Positions 47,633 through 58,145 of a stretch of DNA of 64,000 nt are shown here, in pieces. The stretch lies in the NCBI GenBank assembly GCA_020744425.1, contig JAGMUV010000002.1:1842501-1906500 (forward strand). The letters run 5' to 3'. The translations under genes and the position numbers were made by a program. The stretch is from Dactylonectria macrodidyma. Taxonomy: Eukaryota; Ascomycota; Sordariomycetes; Hypocreales; Nectriaceae. The notes below the pieces were generated by a model that was given only the letters and a program-made list of their open reading frames with translations, had not been told where the DNA came from and searched no databases. Each line of letters starts with the position of its first letter. Within the stretch, counting starts at the first letter, position 1.

Positions 47633-49150
47633 TTACATGGGCTTCGTCCTGTATGGACAAATCTTGGCTTTGGGACTGTCCTTGCTGAAACGCTGGAGCA
47701 TCACCTTGAGCATCGCAGGCTGGGAGCGCAGGTTGCGAATGGTTCCTTTCGACTCGAGAGGATCGAGGAATTCGCGCCAGGCGCTGGAAAGTTTGGGCTC
47801 GCGGCGGGTCTTGTCTTGGATGTTGATGACATGTAACGGCTGCCCCTGGCGCTGAGTCCACTCAAGTAGGCACATCGTAGGTGGGTGGTAGTATTTACCC
47901 TCACAGAGGATCCAATCGGCGGTGTAGCATCCCGATGCGATGAGGTTTCGCTCTGCGGCCTGCCACCGATCAAATTTCACCGACGTATCCTTGAAGTCGA
48001 AGTCGCCGAGACGGACCCGGAGCGGTCCTTCGGGGCCGGGGTTAGCTTTGTCGGGGAATATTTGGACAAAGCACGTGCAGTCGCGGATGGTCATGGCAAA
48101 GTTGAACATGGGATCATCCTTGAGAGCTTTGAGGGGGCCGTTGGGGTCTGCGAGCCTTTGGACTTCCCGAAGATCCTGTATGACTTGATGGTTGGACGCA
48201 CTTTGGAGGCTCGAGAGGATCGTCGAGTTGCTGAACTTGGCCAGCTGCGGAGCGATTCGGAAAGGGGAGCTAATGTCGAGCGGGGCATCGGGGTTGTCAA
48301 GAACCAAGGGGCACGGCTTCGATTCCGGGGCTGCTCTGGCGAGGTTTGGATCTTTGACGAAGTTGTACAGGTCCATGGCGCATTGCCGGCACCGGATGGC
48401 CCCCTCTGGCGCTGTGGGAGACTGGTTGAGCCATTTGGGCTTGAACTCGATGAGGATGCTCTGTGCGGGATCTGCAATCACCTGAGTGAGTATGCGAAGC
48501 CCCCAGGGCTCTCGGGATGCCTTACCTGTGGGCCGCATGTCTTCCACCAGTAACCCCCAATTCGTCTGCGCGATATAGGAGCCGCGGAACTTTTCCTTGC
48601 GCTGATTGTTCATCCGCAGGAGAAATCTGTTGAGCTCGTCCACTATGTTGGAGTCACGAACAACGACGAGCTCCTGTTTGATGACGTGGTTTTTGAGGTG
48701 CGATTTTACCTTGCCAGCATAGAATTCCTGCTGTTTCAAGTAGTTGTATCTCGGGGGAGCCCCGTTGGCAGGGGTTTTGGCAACGCGGAGAAGCCAGCCT
48801 AAATCGATCCATAGTCAGGCCAGATGAAATCATGTAAAAACGGAGACAAAATACAAACCCTTGAAATTAGAGGTTATAGGATAAAACTCTGGCATGGCTA
48901 GTTCAAAGACGGCATTTGCAGCCCCCTCGCCGACCAACTTGATGGGCCGAGCGCCTCTTGGGAGTCTTTTCAGGGAGTGCCGATTCCAAGAAAGAGGTGC
49001 TGCACTCCCGTTGAGCATGATGGCCATTTCGGCGACATCCTGGGTAGTTGGCCATAGGTCATCTTCATAATAGGGGCTGTTCAGATGAAGAATATCAGTG
49101 TCCGTTTCGGAGGGTGTAAGCTGGCCGTCGGACACTGATGGTGTTGACAT
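47633..49150 (-). CDS. IPK1: Inositol-pentakisphosphate 2-kinase
   Basis: Makes InsP6 from InsP5 (EC 2.7.1.158), a nuclear soluble inositol phosphate needed for mRNA export. Exons 48859-49150, 48526-48798 and 47633-48471 give 467 residues; introns are 60 nt and 54 nt. The 54-nt intron (48472-48525) is in frame and stop-free, but removing it yields RPTDPAQSILIEFKPKWLNQ, which fits the family's EIKPKW block (residues 197-202); keeping it inserts 18 unrelated residues. Other marks: LVGEGAANAVFELAMPEF (nucleotide-binding N-lobe), WLLRVAKTP with the conserved RVAK lysine, and AIRCRQCAMDLYNF. The start MSTPSVSDGQ is preferred; the frame is open upstream to 49432 but low-complexity Ser/Pro. Confidence 0.9.
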
Positions 49151-49823
49151 GATTGGAGGCCTTGCCTTGGTCCTGCAGGTCGCTGTAAGGCACGGCCAAG
49201 CCACAGAATGTCTTACGTCGGAAGGGTGAGAGAGTGAGCAGAGGGGGGAGTGGGTGGCAGTGGACGAAGATGATTCGATGTGAGGGGAGAGGAGGGAAAG
49301 GGATGGGGGATGGTCTAATGAGCGGGAAAATATTGGAGAAGAGGAGGAGGAGGAGGAAGAAGAAGAGGAGGATGGCGTGGGAGATGGGGGACTAAAGCTC
49401 GCCGGAAGCTGCATCAGTGTTTGCGTTTGCATTTGTCCCGCGGCTGGTAGTTTTGTTTCTGCGCCTTGGTCTGGGCAGGTCTAAGTTTTTGTTTTGCCTG
49501 TGGCGGCGGAGGCGGTTGCGTTTGCGGACCGCTTCTTAAGTTGCGTGCCGGTCAAAGTGAAAGAAGGGGAAGGAGAAGGAGTGATCAAGAGAGTGACGAG
49601 CAGGAGGATGTATATGACGAGCAGTCAAGGACGTGGGAGGAGAGGAGGATGAATGAGGAGGAGCAAGCGGAGAAATAAATGAACAAGGACGAGAACACTG
49701 AGGGTTGAAAAGAGGCGTTCGGGTCGTGTCCCAACTGGTCTCGCTTGTCAGAGGCTATCGTCGCCTTCTCGTACCAGCGAGTCGAATGTAAGGCGACAGA
49801 GGCGACAGGGCTCCGATGCGGAG

Positions 49824-49851
49824 TGATGCGATGCGATGCGATGCGATGCGA
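49824..49851. repeat. (GATGC)n pentanucleotide repeat
   Basis: About five consecutive GATGC units upstream of IPK1. A simple microsatellite. Confidence 0.8.
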
Positions 49852-49886
49852 AGTCAAACGGCAGCCAAAGGCAAAGTATGTACATA

Positions 49887-49906
49887 CAGCACTATGTACA
49901 GTGCTG
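49887..49906. repeat. Short perfect inverted repeat CAGCACT-N6-AGTGCTG
   Basis: Two 7-bp arms around the loop ATGTAC, itself nearly repeated just upstream (TATGTACATA). It could form a hairpin or be a dimeric binding site. It is short enough to occur by chance. Confidence 0.5.
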
Positions 49907-50842
49907 CAAGATGTATGCGTGTGCAAGTATGTCTTGTCCGCGTAAGTGGGAGTAGGTGGGAATATGTGTGAATATGTGGGAGGGTGTGGTCAAACACGAT
50001 CTTGGTGCAGAGGAGGATCGTGGGACTGGCAACGGGCCATGGCTGGCTTTTACCGGCACGGCGTCATCAAGGCTTGGATTGAGGACAAGGGGTTGGCCGC
50101 ACTCGGACCCGACAGCGTGGATGACGGAGAATAATGGCAAGGCGGCCAGCGAGCCAACGGCGCAAAGGGCGGACAGGGCGATGATTTGTCTCTGGGGCGT
50201 CTAGCACTTTAGTTTGCTCAAGGGAGAGGAGGGTGGTTAAAGGTGGGCGTCGGCATTCGCGAAGACGTTTTACTCTCCAGTTCGCCGCCGCCTCGGCTCC
50301 ATCTGAAGAGCCAATATGCGCTTGTACACGCAAAGACTCGACCTAAAACGGAGACTAGAGACCTCATTTGACCAGTTGACGTGTGTACGGAGCACAGCAC
50401 GGCATAGCACGATGCAACGAGAGGGCCTGACTGGTGCGTTGCCCACGGCCTGGCCTTGGTCCAAAGTCGACGATTCGATCTGGGACGGTGACGCACAGGT
50501 TTAGGCCCTTCGCCATGGGACCGGACCTGGCTTAGGGCCTGCGCCAATGCCAGTCATCATGGCTGGCAGCATGCTGGTCTTGCATCTGGTGGGACGTGGG
50601 ACTGGCAGGGACTGGGAAATGTGTGTGTGTGTGGCCATGTGTGTGTGGACTGAAGACGTATGTGGACGTTTAGGGATATGTGGTAGCCGCGAGTGGGACG
50701 AATATGGCGGTGTTAGTGTCATGACGGTGGGTGCCTGGTTGCCTGAGAGTTGGTGGTGGTCTGGATGACTCCAACTTGGGCGGAGATCTGGTTCTTCTGG
50801 CCATCCACAGCAAGGCATCTGGCAGGGGAGCGCCAGCGGCAA

Positions 50843-50880
50843 GGGGGGGGGGGGACCCTACAGACCCTTCAGACCCTACA
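50843..50880. repeat. Twelve-G homopolymer followed by ACCCTACAG-type tandem units
   Basis: A G12 run is followed by ACCCTACAG, ACCCTTCAG, ACCCTACAG in direct succession. Three 9-bp units with one difference. Confidence 0.75.
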
Positions 50881-53800
50881 GCCACTGCGACGCCCCTAAC
50901 GACGCCCCCGACAGCCCCTTCCAACGGTTCAACCGCAACCGCGGCTTGTGCATTTTCACGGCTGCTGCGTGTGGCTCTGGCAGAAGTTCTAGCAAAAGCT
51001 CGCATCGCCGATTCGTATTGGTTTGGTTGACTGGCTGAAAGCACCAACGGGCGGGTGACTAGACTGACAAGGTCAGGGGCCTCCAACCCATCAAGTCGCT
51101 GTCCGTTTTGGTCAATCCACCTCCGGGGGCGATGCGGTGCAATGCGCAACTTTGGGACCCGTGCAGGCGACAGAGTGACCACAGCGCATGGTCCTCCCTT
51201 GGTGGCGATCTGCTTTGACGAGGGTTGGCACTACGTAGCTGCTTGGGGTATGTCGTTCTTGCTGGCCAGTGGTGGTCACGGCTTGCCATGGTTGGCAAGT
51301 GCGGTCCAGGCTGTTTCCAAGGCCGCCTGGGGGGTGGAAGGTGGCGCTAAAGAAGGGTGTCCAGCACGGCCCATCGAAAAACCCTTGCAACCCTTGTCGC
51401 TTTTCTGGCACAGGTACAAGGCACGAGAGAGAGAGCGACAGGCACCACACACTCTCTCTAGGCTGGGTTCCACGCTGAGGCAAGAAACGAAAATGGAAAC
51501 AGACAGGGAAGGTTGGAATGCGGTAAGGGCATCTTGAAAAGCCGGCTGACAGGACTCAGCAGGCAGGGCTGCATCGAGCTCAGCTCTCATCCCTCAAGCC
51601 AGCCCAGCCGGCCAGCCAGCCCTGTGACTAGACGTGTGGAGAAAGTGGAAGGGAGGAGTTGCTGTTGGGCTCTAGAAGAAAGACATGGAGCATTGAGCAC
51701 GGAGCATGGCGGAGGAGCATGGAACATGATGCAGGGAGCTTTTGCAACGCCAACGCCTACCTAGGTATGTAATGTACTGTACTTGCTCCTAGCCCTTGTT
51801 CAGGTTTGCCTGAGAATAGTACGCAGCACAGCGGTAGCTAGCTCTTCGAGGTCCCATTGAGCGGCAAGCCGTGGCCACGGGATCAGAACTCAGAAACGTG
51901 GGCTGGATGGTCGCAGTGGTCGGTGATAGCCGGAGCCAGATGATGTCACGTTAGCAACCCGCGCCCCCCATGCTCACCCGCCTACCTGGGTCCTTTCAGG
52001 TACATGCCCGCTTCAGGTACCTTACTTGCCAGCTTGCTGACCTTGCCTGACCTATGTAGCTGATTATTTCGTCACTTCGTCACCGAAACAATGGATACGG
52101 TCAGCGTGGCATCCACGAGGAGAGGCCAAGTTGCCACAAGTGGATGGTATGGGCCAAGCAAGGGGTGGTTGTCTGTGACTCCTCTTGGGGCCTGTTTCTC
52201 CTTGTCTCTTCTCACTGTTAGCCGCCGGGTCTGGCGAACTGGACCAAGAAACACCTAATACTGGGCTTCCCGCGTGCGGGGCTTGGGCGCAGGCTGGTCT
52301 CAAAAGACACGAACCCACACCGTTTTATCGTCACTACCTCCTTAGGTAAACAACAATCACAATCGTTAGCTTAGACACATCACATCACGCCCTCTCGGCT
52401 TGAGTGACAACGTCTGCCCAGTACAGTTACATCTGACTTTTACATCTGCAGCTATCGAAGCAAGGCGCAGCACAGTACTCAGTAGACGCCCGCCCGTTGC
52501 CTGCTTGCATCAGTAGGCCCATGAGCCATGCATTGTTCGTTGCACTACTGAAAGTTACAAATCCAGCCTGGCGCTTGGTGGAATTGGGGTGTCCTTGGTG
52601 ATGAGGTGCCTCTGCCGACGTGCTATGTTGCAATTGTTGGATACAGAAGGCGTATCACAGGGCGAAACAGTGAGTAACATGGTCGGAGATTACTTTACTA
52701 GTAGAATGAGAGGTCCTACCAAAGTGAACAATTCCACAACGATGTCACCGTGCTCATGCTGTGACTGCGGCTACAGCTGTTCATCGACATACCAGCCGTG
52801 GCGGTACCTTACCAATTCAAGTCATGATACACCAGCATCTCGGATCTCACAAGGGAGATGCTTGTCGAACAAAGCCGGGAACGGTGCCTTACATGACATA
52901 AGATGGAGGGCAGGGTGATGGGACTACTGCGACTGGGCGAGGTCCAGGCCGGGTTGCGGTGGCAGTGGTGCTTATCCCGCCGTACATCCCGCGAGGAACT
53001 GCCTCATCATTGAGGATCGAAGATCACCAGACCATGTGTAAGATTGGAACGATGGAACGCTGCGACTTTCACTACCAACCATCATGGCTCCCTCCCTCTT
53101 TCCCCCTCACCCCTCACTGATTCGTCCGTCGGCTCGTTTGATCGTTCGTTCGTCGACTTCGCTTCCGCAGTGCTTCCGGAACGGCCCCCAATCGGCCCCC
53201 CACAGTCTTCCCCTCCTTGGCCTTATCATCGGCCGTCAGAGTGCTGGTGGTGGGTTAGATTAGGGTATAGTTTTGTATAAAATGCCAAAGCGTAGTGTGG
53301 TCAGTTCGGCGATATAAGGCCAGCCAGACGGGGGTTCCAGGACTCGGGAGCCCGGCTGGAGCCGCTGGTCCGTGTCTTTTCATAAGAGCCTGCATAAGGG
53401 AAGATCTTGGGTTCTTGGGTTCTTGGGGGGTTAGGCAAGATTTGCTGCCCCCAGAAAACTGGACGAACATCGAACCACCTGATGCAGACGTCGTCCCACA
53501 GGGCCGGCTTTTGCAGACATCATATGATGGTGACGGCGCTCTCAAGTAGCGACGAGTGCTGGTTCGGCAATGGAAGGGACCCGAGTTTTTTTCATCGGGG
53601 GGGCAGGGAGATGGGTAGATACGGAGATGGAATTCTACAAGATTAGCCATGGCCGCCATGTTGCGCATCTGCTGAGAGTTTACATAGTGCACGATCCATC
53701 TCGCAATTGATGAATGATCCCGCGCCGACGCATTGCATTGACGCATCGCACGCGTCTCGTTCACAAACACGTTAATCCGACCGCACGACACGAGACAACA

Positions 53801-55214
53801 CAACACCAGACGATATAGCTCGATATAGCTCGATACGGCACCAAAACCAGCGCCGATACGACCCAACGCAAGAACACGTCCCCGCATCGTCACTTTGCTG
53901 CCCATCCCTCTGACCAGTGACCACCTGCAAGGTCACGCGACTTGAAGTCCGGCCCGGCTGACTTGGACGGAAACGATACCCCGTGGACCAGAGTTTCACC
54001 CAACCTCGGCCTGCTGTTCCGTAGCAGATTTACGCGCCCATCCTCTGGCCCGTATTGACCGACTTGTCATCGTGGGCACTTTGCGCTGGCAACTCTGGCG
54101 CTGCGTTGGCAGGTTTGACGCTGGCCCTCTCTCCGTTTTGGTGGGCATTGGGCATTGTGCGTGGGAGCCCCCTGTTGAGCCCTGCACGACCTCTATTTTT
54201 CTCTTAGGAGAAGCTCTGCTTGAGGCGCTAGGACCACCTGTCTCGGCAGGATCGGGTTCCAAGGGCCAGGCCATTCAGCGCCTCGCTATTATCGACCATT
54301 TTTGACGCTCCCCAGGCGTTTCTGCCGCCCCTGTTCGTCCGTCCCGATACTGCACTGACGCTGCGGGCGACCTTGCTTTCCGTTCATCCGTTCAACTCCG
54401 GGCCCCGAGGTCATCCACCAAACCCTTCAAACCCACGTCTTTTTTTTCTAAGCACCTGGTTCTTTCAGCACCCGACCTGATTCTGACCACTCAGTCACTT
54501 GCCCCCTCTATTGCGAAACACATCAACACGTCGACTAGCCCGCAGATTTGCATTGAATCCAGCCATTCTTCTCCGCTTCAAAACTCCGCTTCCCTTGGGC
54601 TCCTGCACGTCCACCGCCTTGTTTAGGTAGGGCACAGGGCACACACACCGATCTCGGTGCACGTTCACCTAAATATACGTAGTAGCTGTGGGTTTCCAGC
54701 GGGTTCTTCAAACGCATTGCTTCCACCAACGCTGCAGCGGCAGTCGCATTGGACGCCAGACGCCCCGGAGCCCCCAGAGCCCCCTGCGCGAAAAAAAAAT
54801 ATTCCTGCACCAAGTGCGCTTCCCCCAGAGCCGAAGCTCTCCACTCTTTTCGCCTCTCCCCCAATAGCTAACGGCTCCCGCTTCGGGAATTCCTGTAGCG
54901 TCATCTCCACGATCTGCCCTGGGAAATACAACCCATCTCCAGCCATCCGTCCTAACTTCTTCTTCTCTTCCATCGTCCTGATTAAACGTCATCCTCCAGC
55001 GCCGTTACCTCTAAACCTCCGACAACCTCGAATCCCGTTTCCGCGATCGCTTCCTCTTGCCGCTCACTCATTGCGACAACTCCTCACCTTGAGCTGCAAC
55101 AAAACACGCGTCGCTTGCTTCGCCATTAGTCCCTGCCCTCGCGACTCCCTCGTTGCCGACGAAGGCACTTCTTGGCACCCTCCATGGTCTTGAGAAAGTA
55201 AACGCCATTTCAAC

Positions 55215-57320
55215 ATGGCCTTCAACTTCAACTGGTCGCCGCTCACGGCCGATGCCGAGTTCTACCGGCGCGCGCGCGATCTCTTGACCAAGGCGTTAAA
55301 CAAATCACCCAAGCCACCCATCATCGTTGATGATATCCTCGTCAGCGAGTTCAACCTCGGTACCGTGCCGCCCGACCTGGAGATCCTGGAGATTGGCGAC
55401 CTTGCGGAGGATAGATTCCGAGGCATCTTCAAGATGAGCTACACTGGCGATGCCTTTTTGACCCTGAAGACCAGAGTCCAGGTACGTTGCATATCTTTTT
55501 TTTTCTCGTCTTGCTTCGCCTTGCGTCATCTTTCGCGCCCGCTCCGTGACCACCCGGGAAGCCCCGGCACAACAGTCACTGCTCCCAGCTCTCATACAAC
55601 ACGCCGAGATGTCCTTGCAAGTGTTTGCCATTACGCTAGGTATTGATCCCTTCATTATTGTCAGCCAGCTGCCCCAAATCCACTATCAGTTTGTCCATCT
55701 TGATGCTTGACGCCTCTTTTTTGCCAAGCCCCGTTGTCTCAGCCAACGAACGAACTCCATTTAGACTGATGAGTTGTCACCCTGGCTCACCGCCATTGTT
55801 TTGCCCCCCCTCCATTTCCCTGATATCATGCACATTGAATATGTTCCCCTCCTACCAGGATACGCGTTTGTGCGTGTGTCAAAGCGCGTAGATGAGTTCA
55901 TGCGGAGAGTGTCGTTATATGAGGGCTAACATGACAAACACAGGCCAACCCCTTGAACACATACCTCGACTCCAAGCCAACCTTCACCTCACCACAACCC
56001 CTAGCAGCTGCGTCAGGGCTCACCATCCCTCTATCCATCACCTTGTCAGAAATCAAGCTTTCAGCATTCATCATCCTTGTTTTCTCCAGGCAAAAAGGCC
56101 TGACCATCGTCTTTCGCAATGACCCACTCGAGTCACTCAAGGTCTCGTCAACTTTCGACTCCATCCAGTTCGTTCGCGATTATTTGCAACGGACCATCGA
56201 GCAACAGCTGCGCAACCTGATGATGGATGAGCTGCCCACCATCATTCACAGATTATCCCTCCAGCTTTGGTGTCCCGATCAGGCAAACAAGGGCACAGAA
56301 ACCCCCAGTGAGCCTGCAGATGAAGCGGGTGTTGACCCGCTCGCAAGTCCACCATTGGATCCCGTTGATGCCAACGGCAACCTGGTGGACCCCAATGCCA
56401 TTCCAGAGCTGACGCTGAATGGTGGCGGTGAGGTCCAATCGCTTTTCTCTCAAAAGAATCTTCTGCGTCTTGCTGCCTTAACGGATTCCCACCGCACCCT
56501 CTCGCTCTTCACCCCGGGCATCCAAGATGCTGTCTTCCGAGCCTGGACTGGTCATGGGGACCGATCTGAAGCTTCGACGCCGTCTATGGGAACACCAAGT
56601 CTTGCAAAGACGCAGTCCTTTGCTGCAGGGTCTGCTACGACGTACACATTCTCCGACTCCGGCAGCACCGCCCATGGACACCTTCCTGCTCGACCCTCGC
56701 TTGTCAGCCTCAACTCAGCCACCACTGGACTGTCACTGAGTGCTGGCGGTCGCTCACGACCAGGACGCAAAAAGAAGAATCGAGTTGTCAACCTCAGACG
56801 CACCAAGTCGGAAGCTGCGACCCCTGACAATGTCAGTGAAGCTTCGGACACGGCGTCTGTTAGCGTGCCGGTCTCGGAGCCTATGATGTCTGAATCAATC
56901 CCAGAGGAGCCTGAAGAGGGGTCAGTGATTGCTGAGGCACCCACGCCCAATAAAGTACGCTTCAGATCCCTAGAGGACCCGGGCATTCGTCCTTTGATGG
57001 CCGATCTTCACAAACTGTCCTTTGGTGACGGGTCTTCTGCTCCCATCCAACCATCTACAAGCACCACGGACTCTGCGTCGAAGGAATTTATTTCGGCTGC
57101 CGCCTCCAGTGGACTGGGCCTTAGCAAGGAGAAGCTCACGCTATTTGACGCCCAGAGCGCTGGATCCGACACTTCTTCGGTCATTCTCGAGCAAGCATGG
57201 ATTATGAAGATGGCTGGCGAGATTGCCAAGCGCGTCTACGACGAGAAAAACCGACAACGCGGCACCTGGGAGGATGGGGAAGACGCCCCGCCCCCAGCCT
57301 ACGAAGCCGCAACCCAATAA
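55215..57320 (+). CDS. MDM34: ERMES subunit Mdm34 (SMP domain)
   Basis: Mitochondrial outer-membrane member of the ER-mitochondria encounter structure, which tethers the two organelles and moves phospholipid between them. Exon 1 is 55215-55481, exon 2 is 55944-57320, giving 547 residues. The start [20 protein letters not shown] is the family start. The SMP domain covers about residues 1-195 ([80 protein letters not shown]). The rest is a Ser/Thr/Pro-rich tail ending [10 protein letters not shown], with a basic patch [16 protein letters not shown]. The joining [10 protein letters not shown] is exact, so the 462-nt intron is well supported; it is four to nine times longer than the other introns here. 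Confidence 0.95.
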
Positions 57321-57633
57321 GTTGTACGATGCAACTGACCCGTACATATGAAAAATCCCCCCACACTCTTTTGAAGTCTTTCTTTTCTTTTCAATATTCT
57401 GGTGGATAGGCGCTGGAGTTGAAGAGGGCTTAGGCTTTGGGCACGACCTAAGAGCTTTTATTGATAATAAATATCATGGGCGTTGGTAGGAGAAGGCTAT
57501 CTGCAGAACAAAATGGTGGACGGTGTTTCATGACCGGCCTGTCATGGAGGTGGCTTTCGTTTATTTTTGTTTTTTTCCCCCTCTTTTTCTCGACAAAAGT
57601 CAGCGACATGTGGAATCGAACTGGATGCGACCA

Positions 57634-57666
<33 letters not shown>

Positions 57667-58145
57667 GTCTCCTTTGTTGAATCGGCTGCGGGTCCCAGGA
57701 GGATTGACTGCGCGAGTTCCCCGCACGAGAAGCGGTGGTTTTGTCCAATGGGATATTGGTCTGGATGGGATGGGACGGTTGTGGACAGGCACGGATGGGC
57801 TGGCATAGGACTTGCAGAGATAGGTGTAGGTCATTTGGAATTCTGGGATACACGGATGGAAGGCGAAAACGGTAGGATGGCGATGGCTGCACGCGCGAGT
57901 TGCAGCAGAGACCACTCCAATTCACATGATTGAAAGATGCATCCTGGGCTGTGTCGTGTACCTTGTCTGCCTTGTGCTATTACGACTTTGTGGCTGTGAT
58001 TCATGCCGAGCTATGCATTGCGAGCACGATCCCAACTCCTCTACTATGTGTAAGTTTTTCACCTACCTATCCTTGATGACTTTGGATGCCTGACAACTCG
58101 AATTTAGTTCCGCTTTATCTTTCACCAAGTAAGTCGTCCATCAAG
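57321..58145. other. Intergenic between MDM34 and the Ulp1-like locus
   Basis: About 0.8 kb with a 28-T homopolymer at 57635-57662. Near its right end GTAAGTTTTTC (from 58050) and an AATTTAG acceptor near 58114, plus another GTAAGT near 58131, look like 5'-leader introns of the downstream locus. Confidence 0.55.
57635..57662. repeat. Poly-T homopolymer, 28 bases
   Basis: Uninterrupted T28, the longest homopolymer in the window, downstream of MDM34. Read on the minus strand it is a poly-A stretch, as left by a retroposed transcript, but no retroelement sequence is recognisable next to it. Length may be subject to sequencing error. Confidence 0.85.

Larger units (their letters stand above)
49151..55214. 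other. Six-kilobase interval without a recognisable gene
   Basis: Lies between the divergent IPK1 and MDM34 genes. It contains GAGGAG-rich tracts near 49325-49375, GATGC repeats at 49825-49850, a 12-G run at 50843-50854 and GGTACCT-type promoter words near 51770-52025. Short open frames on both strands (up to 216 codons, 53255-53905 minus) have no recognised domain. The final kilobase before MDM34 is C/T-rich on the plus strand, as expected of a leader. No RNA gene or transposon recognised. Confidence 0.5.

Noticed and set aside
48472..48525. Reading through the 54-nt IPK1 segment as coding
   Set aside because: It has GTAAGG...GCAG ends and removing it restores the family spacing before EFKPKW, so it is an intron.
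53255..53905. 216-codon minus-strand frame
   Set aside because: No domain or splice evidence; composition resembles non-coding sequence.
54657..55193. 178-codon plus-strand frame just before MDM34
   Set aside because: Pro/Ser-rich translation of a C/T-rich leader; a minus-strand frame overlaps it and neither has family similarity.
57601..57635. Possible tRNA T-arm (TTCGATT on the minus strand) beside the poly-T run
   Set aside because: The five bases on each side of the loop do not pair, and no acceptor, D or anticodon arm can be drawn.
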